From JAAZKO01 sp964432115 (lineage in GTDB: Bacteria; Patescibacteriota; Microgenomatia; UBA1400; PJMF01), in assembly GCA_964432115.1 (NCBI GenBank), contig CAYSMC010000033.1:1-64000 (forward strand): DNA of 64,000 nt, read 5' to 3'. Numbering within the stretch: position 1 is the first letter of the stretch; the number at the start of each line of letters is the position of its first letter. The notes below the pieces were generated by a model. The model saw nothing but the letters and a program-made list of their open reading frames with translations, did not search any database and was not told where the DNA came from. Positions 44,266 to 53,770 of this stretch are shown here, piece after piece. The position numbers were made by a program, and so were the translations under genes.

Positions 44266-44340
44266 CCCACGTCTACCTCTAGAAAAGAAGACGTGGGTAA
44301 AGCAAAGCTCATCAAATAGCATTGGTGATTTTTGCTTTAC
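44266..44340 (+). terminator. Paired inverted repeats after the lipoprotein gene
   Basis: CCCACGTCT (44266-44274) pairs with AGACGTGGG (44289-44297), a 9-base stem with a 14-base loop but no T-run. It is followed directly by GTAAAGCAAA (44297-44306) pairing with TTTGCTTTAC (44331-44340). The first may be the cassette's own terminator and the second a larger hairpin at its boundary. Confidence 0.5.
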
Positions 44341-44350
44341 TAAAAAAATC

Positions 44351-45730
44351 ATGAAATTAACTAAGAAAACCTACCAGCGTTTTAATGATCCAGCTACTTT
44401 ACTGCTAGTATCTAGTTTTCCGCTGCAGGGTGAGGAAATTGCCAAGCGCAATGCGGTTTCACGTTATAGCAAATTTTTACTTGAGCATTTTCCAGATCAG
44501 CAACAAGTGGTGGTGCTGTGTGAGCAGGTCACAGGTCAAAATAATCAAGCTTATTTGCTCAAAGATAATATTTTAGTGATTCCTACTTACACTATCAATT
44601 CACTGAAACTTTTTGCTCAATTAAACCAGCAATTTAAGCGTTTTCCTCAAGTTAAAAACATTCTTTTACAATTTGAATTTAGTTTATTTGGTAAAGAAAT
44701 TATTACCTTTTTATTGCCCTTTTTCTTTATTTGGCAGCGCTTGTTTGGTAAAAAGGTTTATACCATGCTTCATCAGGTGGTTTTGGATTTATCTACTTTA
44801 TCAGGACAGGTAGCTTTGCCTGCCAGTTCAATCAAAACCTTGTTTTTTAATGGGGTGATGCGTCTTTTTTACAGTATTTTAGGCTTAGCTAATCAACAGG
44901 TTTTAGTTCATGATCAATTTTTAGCTGACAAATTACGTTTCTTAGTGCCTCAGCGCAAGTTAGTCATTATTCCTCATGGAATCAATGGTTATCGGGGCTT
45001 TAAACAGCTACAAAAAGATAGTTTTAAGAGAAGTTTGGGTTGTAAAGCTAGCGATCAATTAGTTTTAGCTTATGGTTATCATTCTTGGTATAAAGGTACG
45101 GATTGGTTAATAAAAAACTTTTTGCGTTTAAAAAAATCTGGTCAGTTAGCAAAAAACACCAAGTTATTGTTAGCTGGAGATGTGGCTCCTACTCAAAAAA
45201 ATCAGCTTCATTTACAAGATTTTTACCATAATCTCAGCAAGTTGATTGAAAACAATGGTCAAGACATTATTCACACTGGTTTTGTACCAGAAAAAGAGGT
45301 GGCGAAGATCTTTGCTATTGCCGATTTGGTGGTTTTTCCTTATCGCGCGCGCATGTCTAGTTCTGGAGCTTTAGCTTTAGCGCTGCAATATCGCAAGCCT
45401 TTTATTTGTTCCAAGTTTTTTGCCGAAAATTTAGTGACTGATGAGTTGAAAAAACTGGCTGAAAAAAACAAAATCGCTACTGATCGATTGCTGTTTGATT
45501 TAAATTATTCTTCTTTTACTAAAGTTTTCTTAAATAATTGGCAGAATCAATCTCTAAGTAAAAAAATGACTGCTTTTGGTCGCCAGGTATCCAAAGCTCA
45601 TGAGTGGAGCGAGGTTGCTTTGCAATATTTAACTGTTATTGAGCAAGCTAAAAAACAAGCCGTCAGAGCTACTAAGGTGCAAAAAGTTTACTTTTGGCAA
45701 AGACCAGCTTATTCCCAAGCTGGCACTTAA
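44351..45730 (+). CDS. Glycosyltransferase, GT4-like
   Basis: A 459-residue GT-B fold enzyme. The C-terminal half has IIPHGIN, the nucleotide-sugar domain start LVLAYGYHSWYKGTDWLI, DIIHTGFVPEKEVAKIFAIADLVVFPYRARMSSSGALALAL and a PFICS strand, the usual pattern for GT4 enzymes using a nucleotide sugar. It probably acts at the cytoplasmic membrane face on surface glycan. The frame is open further upstream into the lipoprotein gene, but the composition and similarity begin at ATG 44351, which is chosen as start. Confidence 0.82.
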   Translation: MKLTKKTYQRFNDPATLLLVSSFPLQGEEIAKRNAVSRYSKFLLEHFPDQQQVVVLCEQVTGQNNQAYLLKDNILVIPTYTINSLKLFAQLNQQFKRFPQVKNILLQFEFSLFGKEIITFLLPFFFIWQRLFGKKVYTMLHQVVLDLSTLSGQVALPASSIKTLFFNGVMRLFYSILGLANQQVLVHDQFLADKLRFLVPQRKLVIIPHGINGYRGFKQLQKDSFKRSLGCKASDQLVLAYGYHSWYKGTDWLIKNFLRLKKSGQLAKNTKLLLAGDVAPTQKNQLHLQDFYHNLSKLIENNGQDIIHTGFVPEKEVAKIFAIADLVVFPYRARMSSSGALALALQYRKPFICSKFFAENLVTDELKKLAEKNKIATDRLLFDLNYSSFTKVFLNNWQNQSLSKKMTAFGRQVSKAHEWSEVALQYLTVIEQAKKQAVRATKVQKVYFWQRPAYSQAGT

Positions 45731-45756
45731 GCTGAATTTTTGTATACAATTAAGTT

Positions 45757-48700
45757 ATGAAATTTTTTTCTCTATTAAAAAAAGTCTGGCCCCAGCTTTT
45801 TTTATTTCTTCTAGTAACCCTTCTTGTTTATCTGAATTTTACTCCAGCTACTTATTTAATTGGCTGGGATAATCTACAGGTTGAACTTGATCTCGGCATT
45901 AATCTAGAAAGAGCTTTTAATGTCTCTTGGCAGGAATATCAGGGCTTAGGTTTATTAGGAGGCATGGGACATGGAGCAGATCTAGTCAGGCAGATTTTGT
46001 TGTGGCCTTTTTCGCTTATCTTAAAGCAAAATTGGCTGCGTTATTTTTGGAATTATTTGGCTTTATTGTCTGGTGTTTGGGGGGCTTATAGTTTATTTGC
46101 TTATTTATTAAAGAATAATAAACAATATCAACTTTTGGCTTTACTCGGCGCTAGTTTTTATCTATTAAATCTTGGCACGGTGCAAAATTTCTACGTTACT
46201 TTTGAGCCTTTTGCCGCTTTTTTTGCTTTTTTTCCCTGGTTAATTTATTACTTTTTAACTTATCTTGAACGATCCAACAAAAAAAATCTGCTGGGCTTTA
46301 TCGCTTTTTCTTTATTAGGAACAATTTTTGGCTATGTGCAGACGGTTTTTATTGTTTATCTGCTAGTTTTGTTATTAATCATGGCTTTTTTTCTGTTCAA
46401 GAAAAAAATTACTTGGAAAAAAGTAGGCTTAATTTTATTAGTGGTTTTTTTGACCAATGCTTTTTGGTTATTGCCGGTGGTTTATTTCACGATTTTTGCA
46501 AGTGCCACCACCCTAGCAGCCAAGATTAACTTGATGTCTACTGAGGTGACCTTTTTAAAAAATAACCAGTTTGGTAGTTTTACTAATTTGGCCACACTTA
46601 AAGGTTTTTGGCTTGATCATACTGATTTTAACCAGTGGGGCAACAGTGTTTATTTAATGGATGTTTGGAAAAGCCATTTAAATCAGGGATGGCTGGCAGT
46701 TTTAACTTGGCTTTATTTTGCCTTATTAGTTCTTGGTATTGGATCATTATTTTTGGCTAAAAAGAGCCAGTCGCATTTGCGTCACAGCCATTTGTCAATT
46801 TTAGTGGTTTTTTTGTTTACGGCTTTTATTTTGGCCGGTTCCAATCCACCCTTAGCTTTTGTTTATGACTTTTTGCGCCAAGTGGTGCCTTTATTTGGTC
46901 AAATATTTCGCTCAGCCTTTACCAAATGGATCGTTCCCTACAGCTTATTTTATAGCTTGTTGTTGACTTTTGGTTTAGCTTTTCTTTTTTCTTTTTTCAA
47001 AAAGAAAATCTGGCAATTTCTTATAGCCGGCGCATTTTTCTTATCTTTAATTTTTTATTCCTTACCTAGTTTTACTGGTAATTTCTTTTATTCTCGCTTG
47101 CGAGTGAGTGTTCCCGATGCCTATTTTCAAGTGTTTGATTATTTTAAAAATGAGGCGCCAGAGAGTAGTCGGATTGCTAATTTGCCTCAGCATACTTTTT
47201 ATGGTTGGCAATGGAATGATTGGGGTTATCGTGGCTCTGGTTTTATTTGGTACGGGATTAAACAGCCAATTTTAGATCGGGCTTTTGATGTCTGGAGTGA
47301 GGCCAGCGAGCGCTATTATTGGCAATTACAGGCAGCGCTAGATAAAAAGGATATTGCTGCATTGGAAAATGTTTTAGCTCAATATGCAGTTGATTATTTG
47401 CTACTTGATGAATCAATTATTAATCGCAATACCAAAAAGCCTTTTAATTATCAGGCACTCAAAGAGTTTTTACAAAGTGCAGACAATATCGAATTAATTG
47501 AGCAATATGATTTTATAAGTATTTATCGGGTTAATAATCAAGCACAAGAAAAGAGCCAGGACTTTATTACTTTGTATAAAGATTTGCCTTTGCTAGCCAA
47601 TGACTATCGTTTTGCTTGGTCTGATCAAGCCTTTAGTGACTTTGGCCATTATTTAACTATGGATAATCATAATTTCTCTATTGAAGATCTGAATATTGAT
47701 GCCATTTATCCCTTTCCCGCCCTGTTTAGCAACCATTGGCAGGAGGATTTAGAATTTTCTTTAACCAAAGATGACAGCTACTTTTATCTAAGTAGTTTGA
47801 AAGACAGCCCAAGCGCCGATTTTCAATTGCAGTTAGCAGATTTGATGAAATCTGAAGAGCAGTTGCCTTTTCGCTTAACTTGGGTAGTGGAGGATAATTT
47901 GGCGAAACTCAATTTTAGCTTGCTAGCCCCAGAAATTATTGATAGCCAGCAAGTAACTCATTTTACTCTAGAGAAAGAATTTATTTTTGATGCGCGATTG
48001 TGTATGGCTAGCGAAACTTGTTATATCAACATCAATAATCAGCTACTTACTCAATTAGGTGAGAGTGGTGAACTGGATTTATTATTAAGCACCAGTGTTC
48101 CCAACAGCATTGCCCTTAGTAGCGAGCAAAAAACTGCTTATTTCGACTATGCTTTTTTTGATTTAAATCTTTACAATTTGATCGTTGAGCAAAAACCCTA
48201 TCGGGGAGATAGCCAGCTAAAAGTTAAAATCCCCAAAGTCATCTTGCAAAGCAATGTGTTAGTTAGTGAACTTAATCTTTTTGAGCCAGTCGATTGTCGG
48301 CCACTGCAAGAAGGTTTGGTGGCTAAAGAACAGTGGGATGAGGGGACTTTTTATCAGGCGGTTGGCACTAGTGTTTGTGATCATTTCTATTTGGCTAATT
48401 TAGCTCATAATTTAGGCTATCTGATTAAGCTAGATGCGCAGAATTTAGCTAGTTTGCCAGCCATTTTTGCGGTGCAGTCAGACAGCATTGGTCGTAGTCC
48501 TTTAGAGACCTATTTAAGTGAGGGAGTTAATTACCACATATTGCCTCCGACTGAGGATTTCAATCAAGGTTACACCCTGTATTTTTCCACTGATTCTTAT
48601 GGTTGGGAAATCAATAATAACCTAATCAAGTCTGTGGAAGTTTTCTTTTTCCCCTACAATTTCCTAAAAGAATTGCGCTGGCAAAAAACTCAAGCACCGG

Positions 48701-49047
48701 TTTTGCCCAATCAGTTGAGTAATTGTGATTTTAGCGTTAACAAAAAAGCTCTTTGGTTATATCAAATTGATTTGCCAACTAATTGTGATGCTCAATATTT
48801 AAGCTTAGCTCAGGCTTATGACGGGGCTTGGTTGGCTTACCAAGATGGGCAAAGACTTAAACAAGCCAAAGTAAATAATTGGGCCAATGCTTGGTTCTTA
48901 GACAATCAAGACAGTGAAAGTCGAATTTATCTTTTCTTTTGGCCACAATTACTTCAATATTTTGGCTTTTTACTGATCGTTATTAGTTTATTTTTCTTAT
49001 TGCTAAAATTGCGAAAAAAGCGACCAGATCGTTTAAAAAGCAATTAA
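45757..49047 (+). CDS. Large GT-C-like membrane protein with extracellular domain
   Basis: The 1096 residues comprise about a dozen membrane segments in residues 10-430, an outer region from about 435 to 1065 and a final membrane helix (about 1068-1090) with a basic tail. The first outer loop IGWDNLQVELDLGINLERAF and the SAFTKWIVPYSLFYSLLL segment resemble polyprenyl-phosphate-dependent glycosyltransferases such as the arabinofuranosyl and YfhO-like families. The substrate is unknown. Start ATG follows TACAAT by six bases. It follows the GT4 gene by 26 bases and ends 25 bases before the ATPase gene. Confidence 0.7.
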   Translation: MKFFSLLKKVWPQLFLFLLVTLLVYLNFTPATYLIGWDNLQVELDLGINLERAFNVSWQEYQGLGLLGGMGHGADLVRQILLWPFSLILKQNWLRYFWNYLALLSGVWGAYSLFAYLLKNNKQYQLLALLGASFYLLNLGTVQNFYVTFEPFAAFFAFFPWLIYYFLTYLERSNKKNLLGFIAFSLLGTIFGYVQTVFIVYLLVLLLIMAFFLFKKKITWKKVGLILLVVFLTNAFWLLPVVYFTIFASATTLAAKINLMSTEVTFLKNNQFGSFTNLATLKGFWLDHTDFNQWGNSVYLMDVWKSHLNQGWLAVLTWLYFALLVLGIGSLFLAKKSQSHLRHSHLSILVVFLFTAFILAGSNPPLAFVYDFLRQVVPLFGQIFRSAFTKWIVPYSLFYSLLLTFGLAFLFSFFKKKIWQFLIAGAFFLSLIFYSLPSFTGNFFYSRLRVSVPDAYFQVFDYFKNEAPESSRIANLPQHTFYGWQWNDWGYRGSGFIWYGIKQPILDRAFDVWSEASERYYWQLQAALDKKDIAALENVLAQYAVDYLLLDESIINRNTKKPFNYQALKEFLQSADNIELIEQYDFISIYRVNNQAQEKSQDFITLYKDLPLLANDYRFAWSDQAFSDFGHYLTMDNHNFSIEDLNIDAIYPFPALFSNHWQEDLEFSLTKDDSYFYLSSLKDSPSADFQLQLADLMKSEEQLPFRLTWVVEDNLAKLNFSLLAPEIIDSQQVTHFTLEKEFIFDARLCMASETCYININNQLLTQLGESGELDLLLSTSVPNSIALSSEQKTAYFDYAFFDLNLYNLIVEQKPYRGDSQLKVKIPKVILQSNVLVSELNLFEPVDCRPLQEGLVAKEQWDEGTFYQAVGTSVCDHFYLANLAHNLGYLIKLDAQNLASLPAIFAVQSDSIGRSPLETYLSEGVNYHILPPTEDFNQGYTLYFSTDSYGWEINNNLIKSVEVFFFPYNFLKELRWQKTQAPVLPNQLSNCDFSVNKKALWLYQIDLPTNCDAQYLSLAQAYDGAWLAYQDGQRLKQAKVNNWANAWFLDNQDSESRIYLFFWPQLLQYFGFLLIVISLFFLLLKLRKKRPDRLKSN

Positions 49048-49072
49048 TTTCTTAATTTGCTATACTAAAGTT

Positions 49073-51214
49073 GTGCTAAAAAACCATCTCTTATTAAAAA
49101 TTAAAACCAGCAAGGACAGTGACGAGACTGAAGAAGCAGCAGTTCAGCTGTTTTCGACTCTTCCCAAGTTAAAAAATAGCTTATTTGACAAGTTGCAGGG
49201 CAAGAATGAGAGTTTAAGTTTTGAAATTTTGGTTAAAGAGCAAAACATTCATTTTCTAGTTCAGGTGCCGGCCAGACTCTTAGAATATTTCAAAGGAGCA
49301 ATCCAGGCCAGTTATCCTGAGGCGGTGATTGAAAAAATGATTACTGATCCGGTAGATCTGTTTTTTGCTAAAGATCAGCAATTGACTGTAGCCAGCTTGA
49401 AATTAAAAAATCATAGTTACTTGCCGCTTAAAACCTATCAAGATTTTAGTGAGATCGATCCTTTATCGACGTTGATGTCGACCTTGTCTAAAAATCAAGG
49501 GCAGGACGCTATTTTAGTGCAAGTATTGTTATCTAATGACTTGGGTTTAATGTTGGGAAAGCAAAGTTTATCTAGCGAAGACTTAGTTGATCACCCTCAA
49601 CAAGCTTTAATTAAGCAAAAAATGGAACAGCGCCAATTAAGAGCTGCTTTTAAAATTGCGGTAGTGACTGATGATAAAAAAAGAAGCAAACTGCTGTTAA
49701 GCAATATTGCCGCTGCTTATCAAGCCACCTCCAAAAGTGAAAGCAATGAGTTGGCTTTAAAAAAATGCCATTTATTTAAAAAATGCTTTTTAAAAAGCAT
49801 GAAAAAGCGCAGTTTGAAGATGTCTCCTAGTTTGATTTTAAGTGTTGATGAATTGGCTACGCTTTATCATTTTCCTAGCCAAAAATTAAGTAATATTAAG
49901 AATATTTCCTGGGGTAAGAAAATCCTTGGTGAAGCGCCAGATAATTTACCGATAGTTAGTGCTGACAGTTCAGATAAAACTAAAAACGAAATTAATATTA
50001 TTGGCGAGACTGTTTATAAAAATCGCTCTGTCAAATATGGCTTATTAAATGCTGATCGGCGTCGTCATGTCTATGTGATTGGTAAAACTGGTACTGGTAA
50101 ATCTACTTTGTTGGCTAACATGGCCATTAATGATCTCAAGCACAATAAGGGCTTGTGTGTTATTGATCCGCATGGGGATTTAGTTGAAACCTTACTAGAT
50201 TATATTCCCAAGCATCGCATTAATGACGTGGTTTATTTTGATCCAGCCGATACTGAGCGAACGGTGCAAATTAACCTCTTTGAGGGGGAGAATGTTGTTC
50301 ACCGCGAGCTAATTGCGTCTGGAATAATTTCTGTCTTTAAAAAACTTTATGGTTACTCTTGGGGGCCAAGACTTGAGTATATTTTGCGCAATTGTCTGCT
50401 AACTTTATTAAAAAGCGAAAAAGCCAAGTTATCTGACGTTGTAGATCTGCTAACCGATGAAAAATTCCGCGAAAAAGTTATCAGCAAACTTAATGATCCA
50501 ATTCTCAAAAACTTTTGGGTCAATGAATATAACAAAATGCACGATCGCCAGCGCCAAGAACAGATTGCTTCAATCCTCAACAAAGTTGGTCAATTTGTCT
50601 CTTCGCCACTGGTGCGCAATGTGGTTAATACCACCCAGTCTTCTTTTAGCATTGAACAATTAATGGACGAGGGCAAGATTTTATTGATTAATTTATCTCA
50701 AGGACGTTTGGGTGAGGATAATGCCACTCTGTTGGGGGCAATGATGATTACTAAAATTCAATTAGCGGCCATGGCTAGAGTCAATACTAGTGAAGAAAAG
50801 CGCCGAGATTTTTATCTTTATGTTGATGAGTTTCAAAATTTTGCTACCGATGCTTTTGTCAAAATTTTGTCTGAAGCCCGTAAGTATCGACTTAATTTAA
50901 TTTTGGCTAACCAATATATTGATCAAATTCCTGAGGAAGTGCGCAATGCTATTTTTGGTAACTGTGGCAATATTATTAGTTTTGTGATGGGGGCTGGTGA
51001 TGCTAACTATTTTCAAGCTGAATATGGTGGACTTTATACTCAAGATGATTTGCTTAATTTAGATAAATATCAAGTCATTAATAAAATTTCGATTGATAAT
51101 GTGCTGAGTCGACCCTTTCCTGCCTATACTTTACCTTTGGCGAGCAGTAAAAACCAAAATCGAGCAAAGGTGATTCGCAATAGTCGGGAACGCTACGCTA
51201 AAAAAAAATATTAG
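49073..51214 (+). CDS. VirD4/TraG-HerA-like DNA-pumping ATPase
   Basis: A 713-residue protein. The N-terminal 300 residues are a divergent domain; the C-terminal ATPase has Walker A GKTGTGKST, a Walker B-like YVDEFQNF, ICVIDPHGDL-type (LCVIDPHGDL) and SEARKYRLNLILANQYIDQIPEEVRNAIFGNCGNII. This is the family of type IV coupling proteins and related ATPases. No membrane segment or relaxase is visible. In CPR genomes such lone ATPases may serve DNA uptake or transfer, which is inference. GTG start at 49073 follows TATACT by six bases. The gene ends with a run of nine A just before its stop. Confidence 0.85.
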   Translation: MLKNHLLLKIKTSKDSDETEEAAVQLFSTLPKLKNSLFDKLQGKNESLSFEILVKEQNIHFLVQVPARLLEYFKGAIQASYPEAVIEKMITDPVDLFFAKDQQLTVASLKLKNHSYLPLKTYQDFSEIDPLSTLMSTLSKNQGQDAILVQVLLSNDLGLMLGKQSLSSEDLVDHPQQALIKQKMEQRQLRAAFKIAVVTDDKKRSKLLLSNIAAAYQATSKSESNELALKKCHLFKKCFLKSMKKRSLKMSPSLILSVDELATLYHFPSQKLSNIKNISWGKKILGEAPDNLPIVSADSSDKTKNEINIIGETVYKNRSVKYGLLNADRRRHVYVIGKTGTGKSTLLANMAINDLKHNKGLCVIDPHGDLVETLLDYIPKHRINDVVYFDPADTERTVQINLFEGENVVHRELIASGIISVFKKLYGYSWGPRLEYILRNCLLTLLKSEKAKLSDVVDLLTDEKFREKVISKLNDPILKNFWVNEYNKMHDRQRQEQIASILNKVGQFVSSPLVRNVVNTTQSSFSIEQLMDEGKILLINLSQGRLGEDNATLLGAMMITKIQLAAMARVNTSEEKRRDFYLYVDEFQNFATDAFVKILSEARKYRLNLILANQYIDQIPEEVRNAIFGNCGNIISFVMGAGDANYFQAEYGGLYTQDDLLNLDKYQVINKISIDNVLSRPFPAYTLPLASSKNQNRAKVIRNSRERYAKKKY

Positions 51215-51512
51215 TGAACAAGTATCTTCCAGTAATCGCCAAAAAAACGTTGAGCCTTGGTGGGTTTATATAGTTGAGTGCAGTGATGGCTCTTACTATA
51301 CGGGTATTAGTAATAATATTAATAAGAGACTGAATAAACACAATTTGGGCAATGGAGCTAAATATACCAAACTAAGAAAACCCGTTGCTTTAGTTTACTT
51401 TGAAAAACATGCTGATCGATCAACTGCGGCCAAGAGAGAATATCAAATCAAACAGCTGACCCGTCAAGAAAAAGAACAACTAGTTGTTGGTTTTTTATAC
51501 ACTAAGCTTTGA
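51210..51512 (+). CDS. GIY-YIG endonuclease (UPF0213/YhbQ-like), no conventional start codon
   Basis: About 100 residues ending TGA 51510-51512. PWWVYIVECSDGSYYTGISNNINKRLNKHN contains the GIY-YIG core (VYIVE and YTGI with the following Arg), then AAKREYQIKQLTR with the conserved Glu. No ATG, GTG or TTG occurs in frame between the preceding in-frame stop (51171) and the domain. ATT at 51210 is the only near start. The frame overlaps the end of the ATPase gene, and losing one A from its nine-A run (51200-51208) would fuse the two. The stop overlaps the convergent SDR gene by 11 bases. Confidence 0.78.
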   Translation: MSEQVSSSNRQKNVEPWWVYIVECSDGSYYTGISNNINKRLNKHNLGNGAKYTKLRKPVALVYFEKHADRSTAAKREYQIKQLTRQEKEQLVVGFLYTKL

Positions 51513-52449
51513 TTTTCTTTTTGACTCCCTCATATAGAGCCTCAGTCATCTTGTTTAAATCAAACTGTTCTTGCCAGCCCCAATCTTCACGTGCCACGTT
51601 GTCGTCTATAGTTTTTGGCCAACTATCAGCAATCGCTTGTGTGTGGTTGGGTTGATAATCAACCGTAAAATCTGCTTGTATCTTTTGAATGGCGGCAACT
51701 AACTCAGCTGGGGTGAAGCTAATGGCACTAAAATTATAACTGGTACGCACGGTCAAATTTTCAGCTGGTGCCTCCATGAGTTTAATAGTACCCTCAATAG
51801 CATCATCCATATACATCATTGGTAGGCGAGTGTCTGGTTTAAGTGGGCAAACGTAGTGACCCTCTTTGATGGCGGCATAAAAAATGTGAATAGCATATTC
51901 AGTAGTGCCATCTCCTGGATCAGCCTGATAACCGTTTAAGCCCGGATAACGGAGACTGCGAAAATCAACCCCATATTTAAGATGATAATATTGACCCAGT
52001 AGCTCTCCTGCCACCTTATTTACTCCATACATGGTCGTTGGTTCTAATACGGTGTGTTGGGGGGTGTTTTGCGTGGGTGTAGTCGGTCCAAAAGCGGCAA
52101 TTGATGATGGCCAAAAGACTTTTAGTTGATATTTAACCGCTAAGTCTAAAATATTTTTCAATCCGCCCATATTAACATTCCAAGCTAGTTGAGGATTTTT
52201 TTCACCGCCAACTGATAAAATGCCGGCTAAATGATAAATCGTGTCAATCTGATATTGCTCAATTAATTCTTCTAAATGCGCCAGATCAGTAACATCACCT
52301 TTTTCTAAAATACCAATAAAATTATCAGTCAGAGTTTTTCTAGCTAAGGCAACAACTCTATCCTGACCATACTTTTTTTGTAGAGCAGGTACTAATTCTG
52401 AACCAACTAACCCAAAAGCTCCAGTTACCAAAATCTTATTTTTTGTCAT
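51502..52449 (-). CDS. SDR-family L-threonine 3-dehydrogenase-like protein
   Basis: A 315-residue extended SDR enzyme. The NAD-binding motif is GAFGLVGS (about 10-17), the catalytic Ser is in WPSSIAAFG and the Tyr-Lys pair in MYGVNKVAGE. The substrate region DFRSLRYPGLNGYQADPGDGTTEYA, KPDTRLPMMYMDDAI and SYNFSAISFTPAEL matches the short-chain threonine dehydrogenases, which oxidise L-threonine to 2-amino-3-ketobutyrate. UDP-sugar epimerases are the alternative, but the PGDGTTEYA and LPMMYM blocks favour ThrDH. The oxoamine synthase at 20.2 kb could use the product. Confidence 0.82.
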   Translation of the reverse strand: MTKNKILVTGAFGLVGSELVPALQKKYGQDRVVALARKTLTDNFIGILEKGDVTDLAHLEELIEQYQIDTIYHLAGILSVGGEKNPQLAWNVNMGGLKNILDLAVKYQLKVFWPSSIAAFGPTTPTQNTPQHTVLEPTTMYGVNKVAGELLGQYYHLKYGVDFRSLRYPGLNGYQADPGDGTTEYAIHIFYAAIKEGHYVCPLKPDTRLPMMYMDDAIEGTIKLMEAPAENLTVRTSYNFSAISFTPAELVAAIQKIQADFTVDYQPNHTQAIADSWPKTIDDNVAREDWGWQEQFDLNKMTEALYEGVKKKIKA

Positions 52450-52552
52450 ATAAAATAAAGATAGGCGACAAAGTAGCTTTGGTCAAGAATTAAAGCTGTG
52501 TTTTTTCATCAAAAGATTGGATAAAATAATCCAATTTGGCAAATCTCTCAAT

Positions 52553-53737
52553 TTAAATACTGTTTTTTTCTAATTTAACCCGCAGTGTCTGTTTTTCACC
52601 CTCTCTCCAGATCTCTAGCTCTACTTCACTACCAACGCGAATTTCGTTAAGTAATTTGGGGAGAGTTTCAGCTTCTGTAATTTTTTGACCATTAAATTTA
52701 ATAATGATGTCACCAGCCCGTAAACCGGCTTGATCAGCATTAGAGTCTTTGAATACCTCTTGAATATAGGCGCCTTGTGGTACTTCATTGACGAGAGCAG
52801 CTTTCTCGGAAATTAAAGTATATGACACTCCCAAAACAGCTCGATCAAATTCGCCAGTAGCCTTAAAATTTTCAAGAGAGTTTTTGACGATATTGATAGG
52901 TAAGGCAAAACCAATGTTATCAGCACCGGCAGAAGTAGCAACATTGACTGCTATTACTTCACCTCGAGCGTTGATTAATGGTCCACCAGAATTGCCAGGA
53001 TTAATGGCGGCATCTGTTTGAATAATATTATCTAAATTTTCTTGTTGACCACCAAAAGCATTACTGGTGGTAATCCCACGACCAACTCCTGAAATAATAC
53101 CTCTAGTGACAGTGTTGCGAAACTCGCCAAGAGCGGTGCCAATAGCGATCACCGATTCTCCAATTTGAATCTGATCCGAGTCTCCGAGTTTTAATGCGGG
53201 TAAGTTCAACTCCTTTACCGCCAAAATTGCTAAATCATTTATTGGATCGCGATAAATATCACTAACTTGATAAACCCGATCTTCATAATCATAAACTAAG
53301 TAGTTGAGATTAAAGTCACTAACCACATGTCGATTGGTTATGACAAATAATCGATTATTTTCTTCAGCCAAAACTACAAAACCAGTGCCAATGTCTTGCT
53401 CGATGGTTGCAAAATCATCGGCATTGGGTTGTTGATAAAACTGTTTAAATAAAGAGCCAAAACCAAAGGGATTAAAACTGGAACTACTAGGTTGAAGCAC
53501 ACTTTTCTCTGCACTAATAGTCACCACTGACGGACCAACGGTTTTCACTACTTCGCTAATACTCAACTGATCATCACTAAAACTAGTGATTTGTTGTTTG
53601 GTTTCCGAGTTTTTAAATTGATTATTTTTTTCAAGAAAATTTGGTAAAAGTTTTTCTATTTGATCAGTACTGCTTAGATAAACACCGCCAGTAAAGGCAA
53701 GCAAGATTAATATGATCAAAACAATAGTTTTTTTCAT
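52553..53737 (-). CDS. HtrA/DegP-type serine protease with PDZ domain
   Basis: A 394-residue protease with an N-terminal signal anchor (about 4-22), a linker, a trypsin-like domain and one PDZ domain. The catalytic triad is His in ITNRHVVSD, Asp in PINDLAILAV and Ser in NPGNSGGPL. PDZ features are VQEVFKDSNADQAGLRAGDIIIKFNG. It degrades misfolded envelope proteins. ATG 53737 has an AAGGAG Shine-Dalgarno and lies only 33 bases after the hsp20 stop, so the two form one operon, presumably under the CIRCE-like operator upstream. Confidence 0.93.
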   Translation of the reverse strand: MKKTIVLIILILLAFTGGVYLSSTDQIEKLLPNFLEKNNQFKNSETKQQITSFSDDQLSISEVVKTVGPSVVTISAEKSVLQPSSSSFNPFGFGSLFKQFYQQPNADDFATIEQDIGTGFVVLAEENNRLFVITNRHVVSDFNLNYLVYDYEDRVYQVSDIYRDPINDLAILAVKELNLPALKLGDSDQIQIGESVIAIGTALGEFRNTVTRGIISGVGRGITTSNAFGGQQENLDNIIQTDAAINPGNSGGPLINARGEVIAVNVATSAGADNIGFALPINIVKNSLENFKATGEFDRAVLGVSYTLISEKAALVNEVPQGAYIQEVFKDSNADQAGLRAGDIIIKFNGQKITEAETLPKLLNEIRVGSEVELEIWREGEKQTLRVKLEKNSI

Positions 53738-53770
53738 AGTTCTGGCTCCTTAATTAATTAATTTTAATAA

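Noticed and set aside
49073..51214. Complete conjugative or type IV secretion system
   Set aside because: Only the coupling-type ATPase is present; no relaxase, VirB-like channel proteins or origin of transfer were seen nearby.
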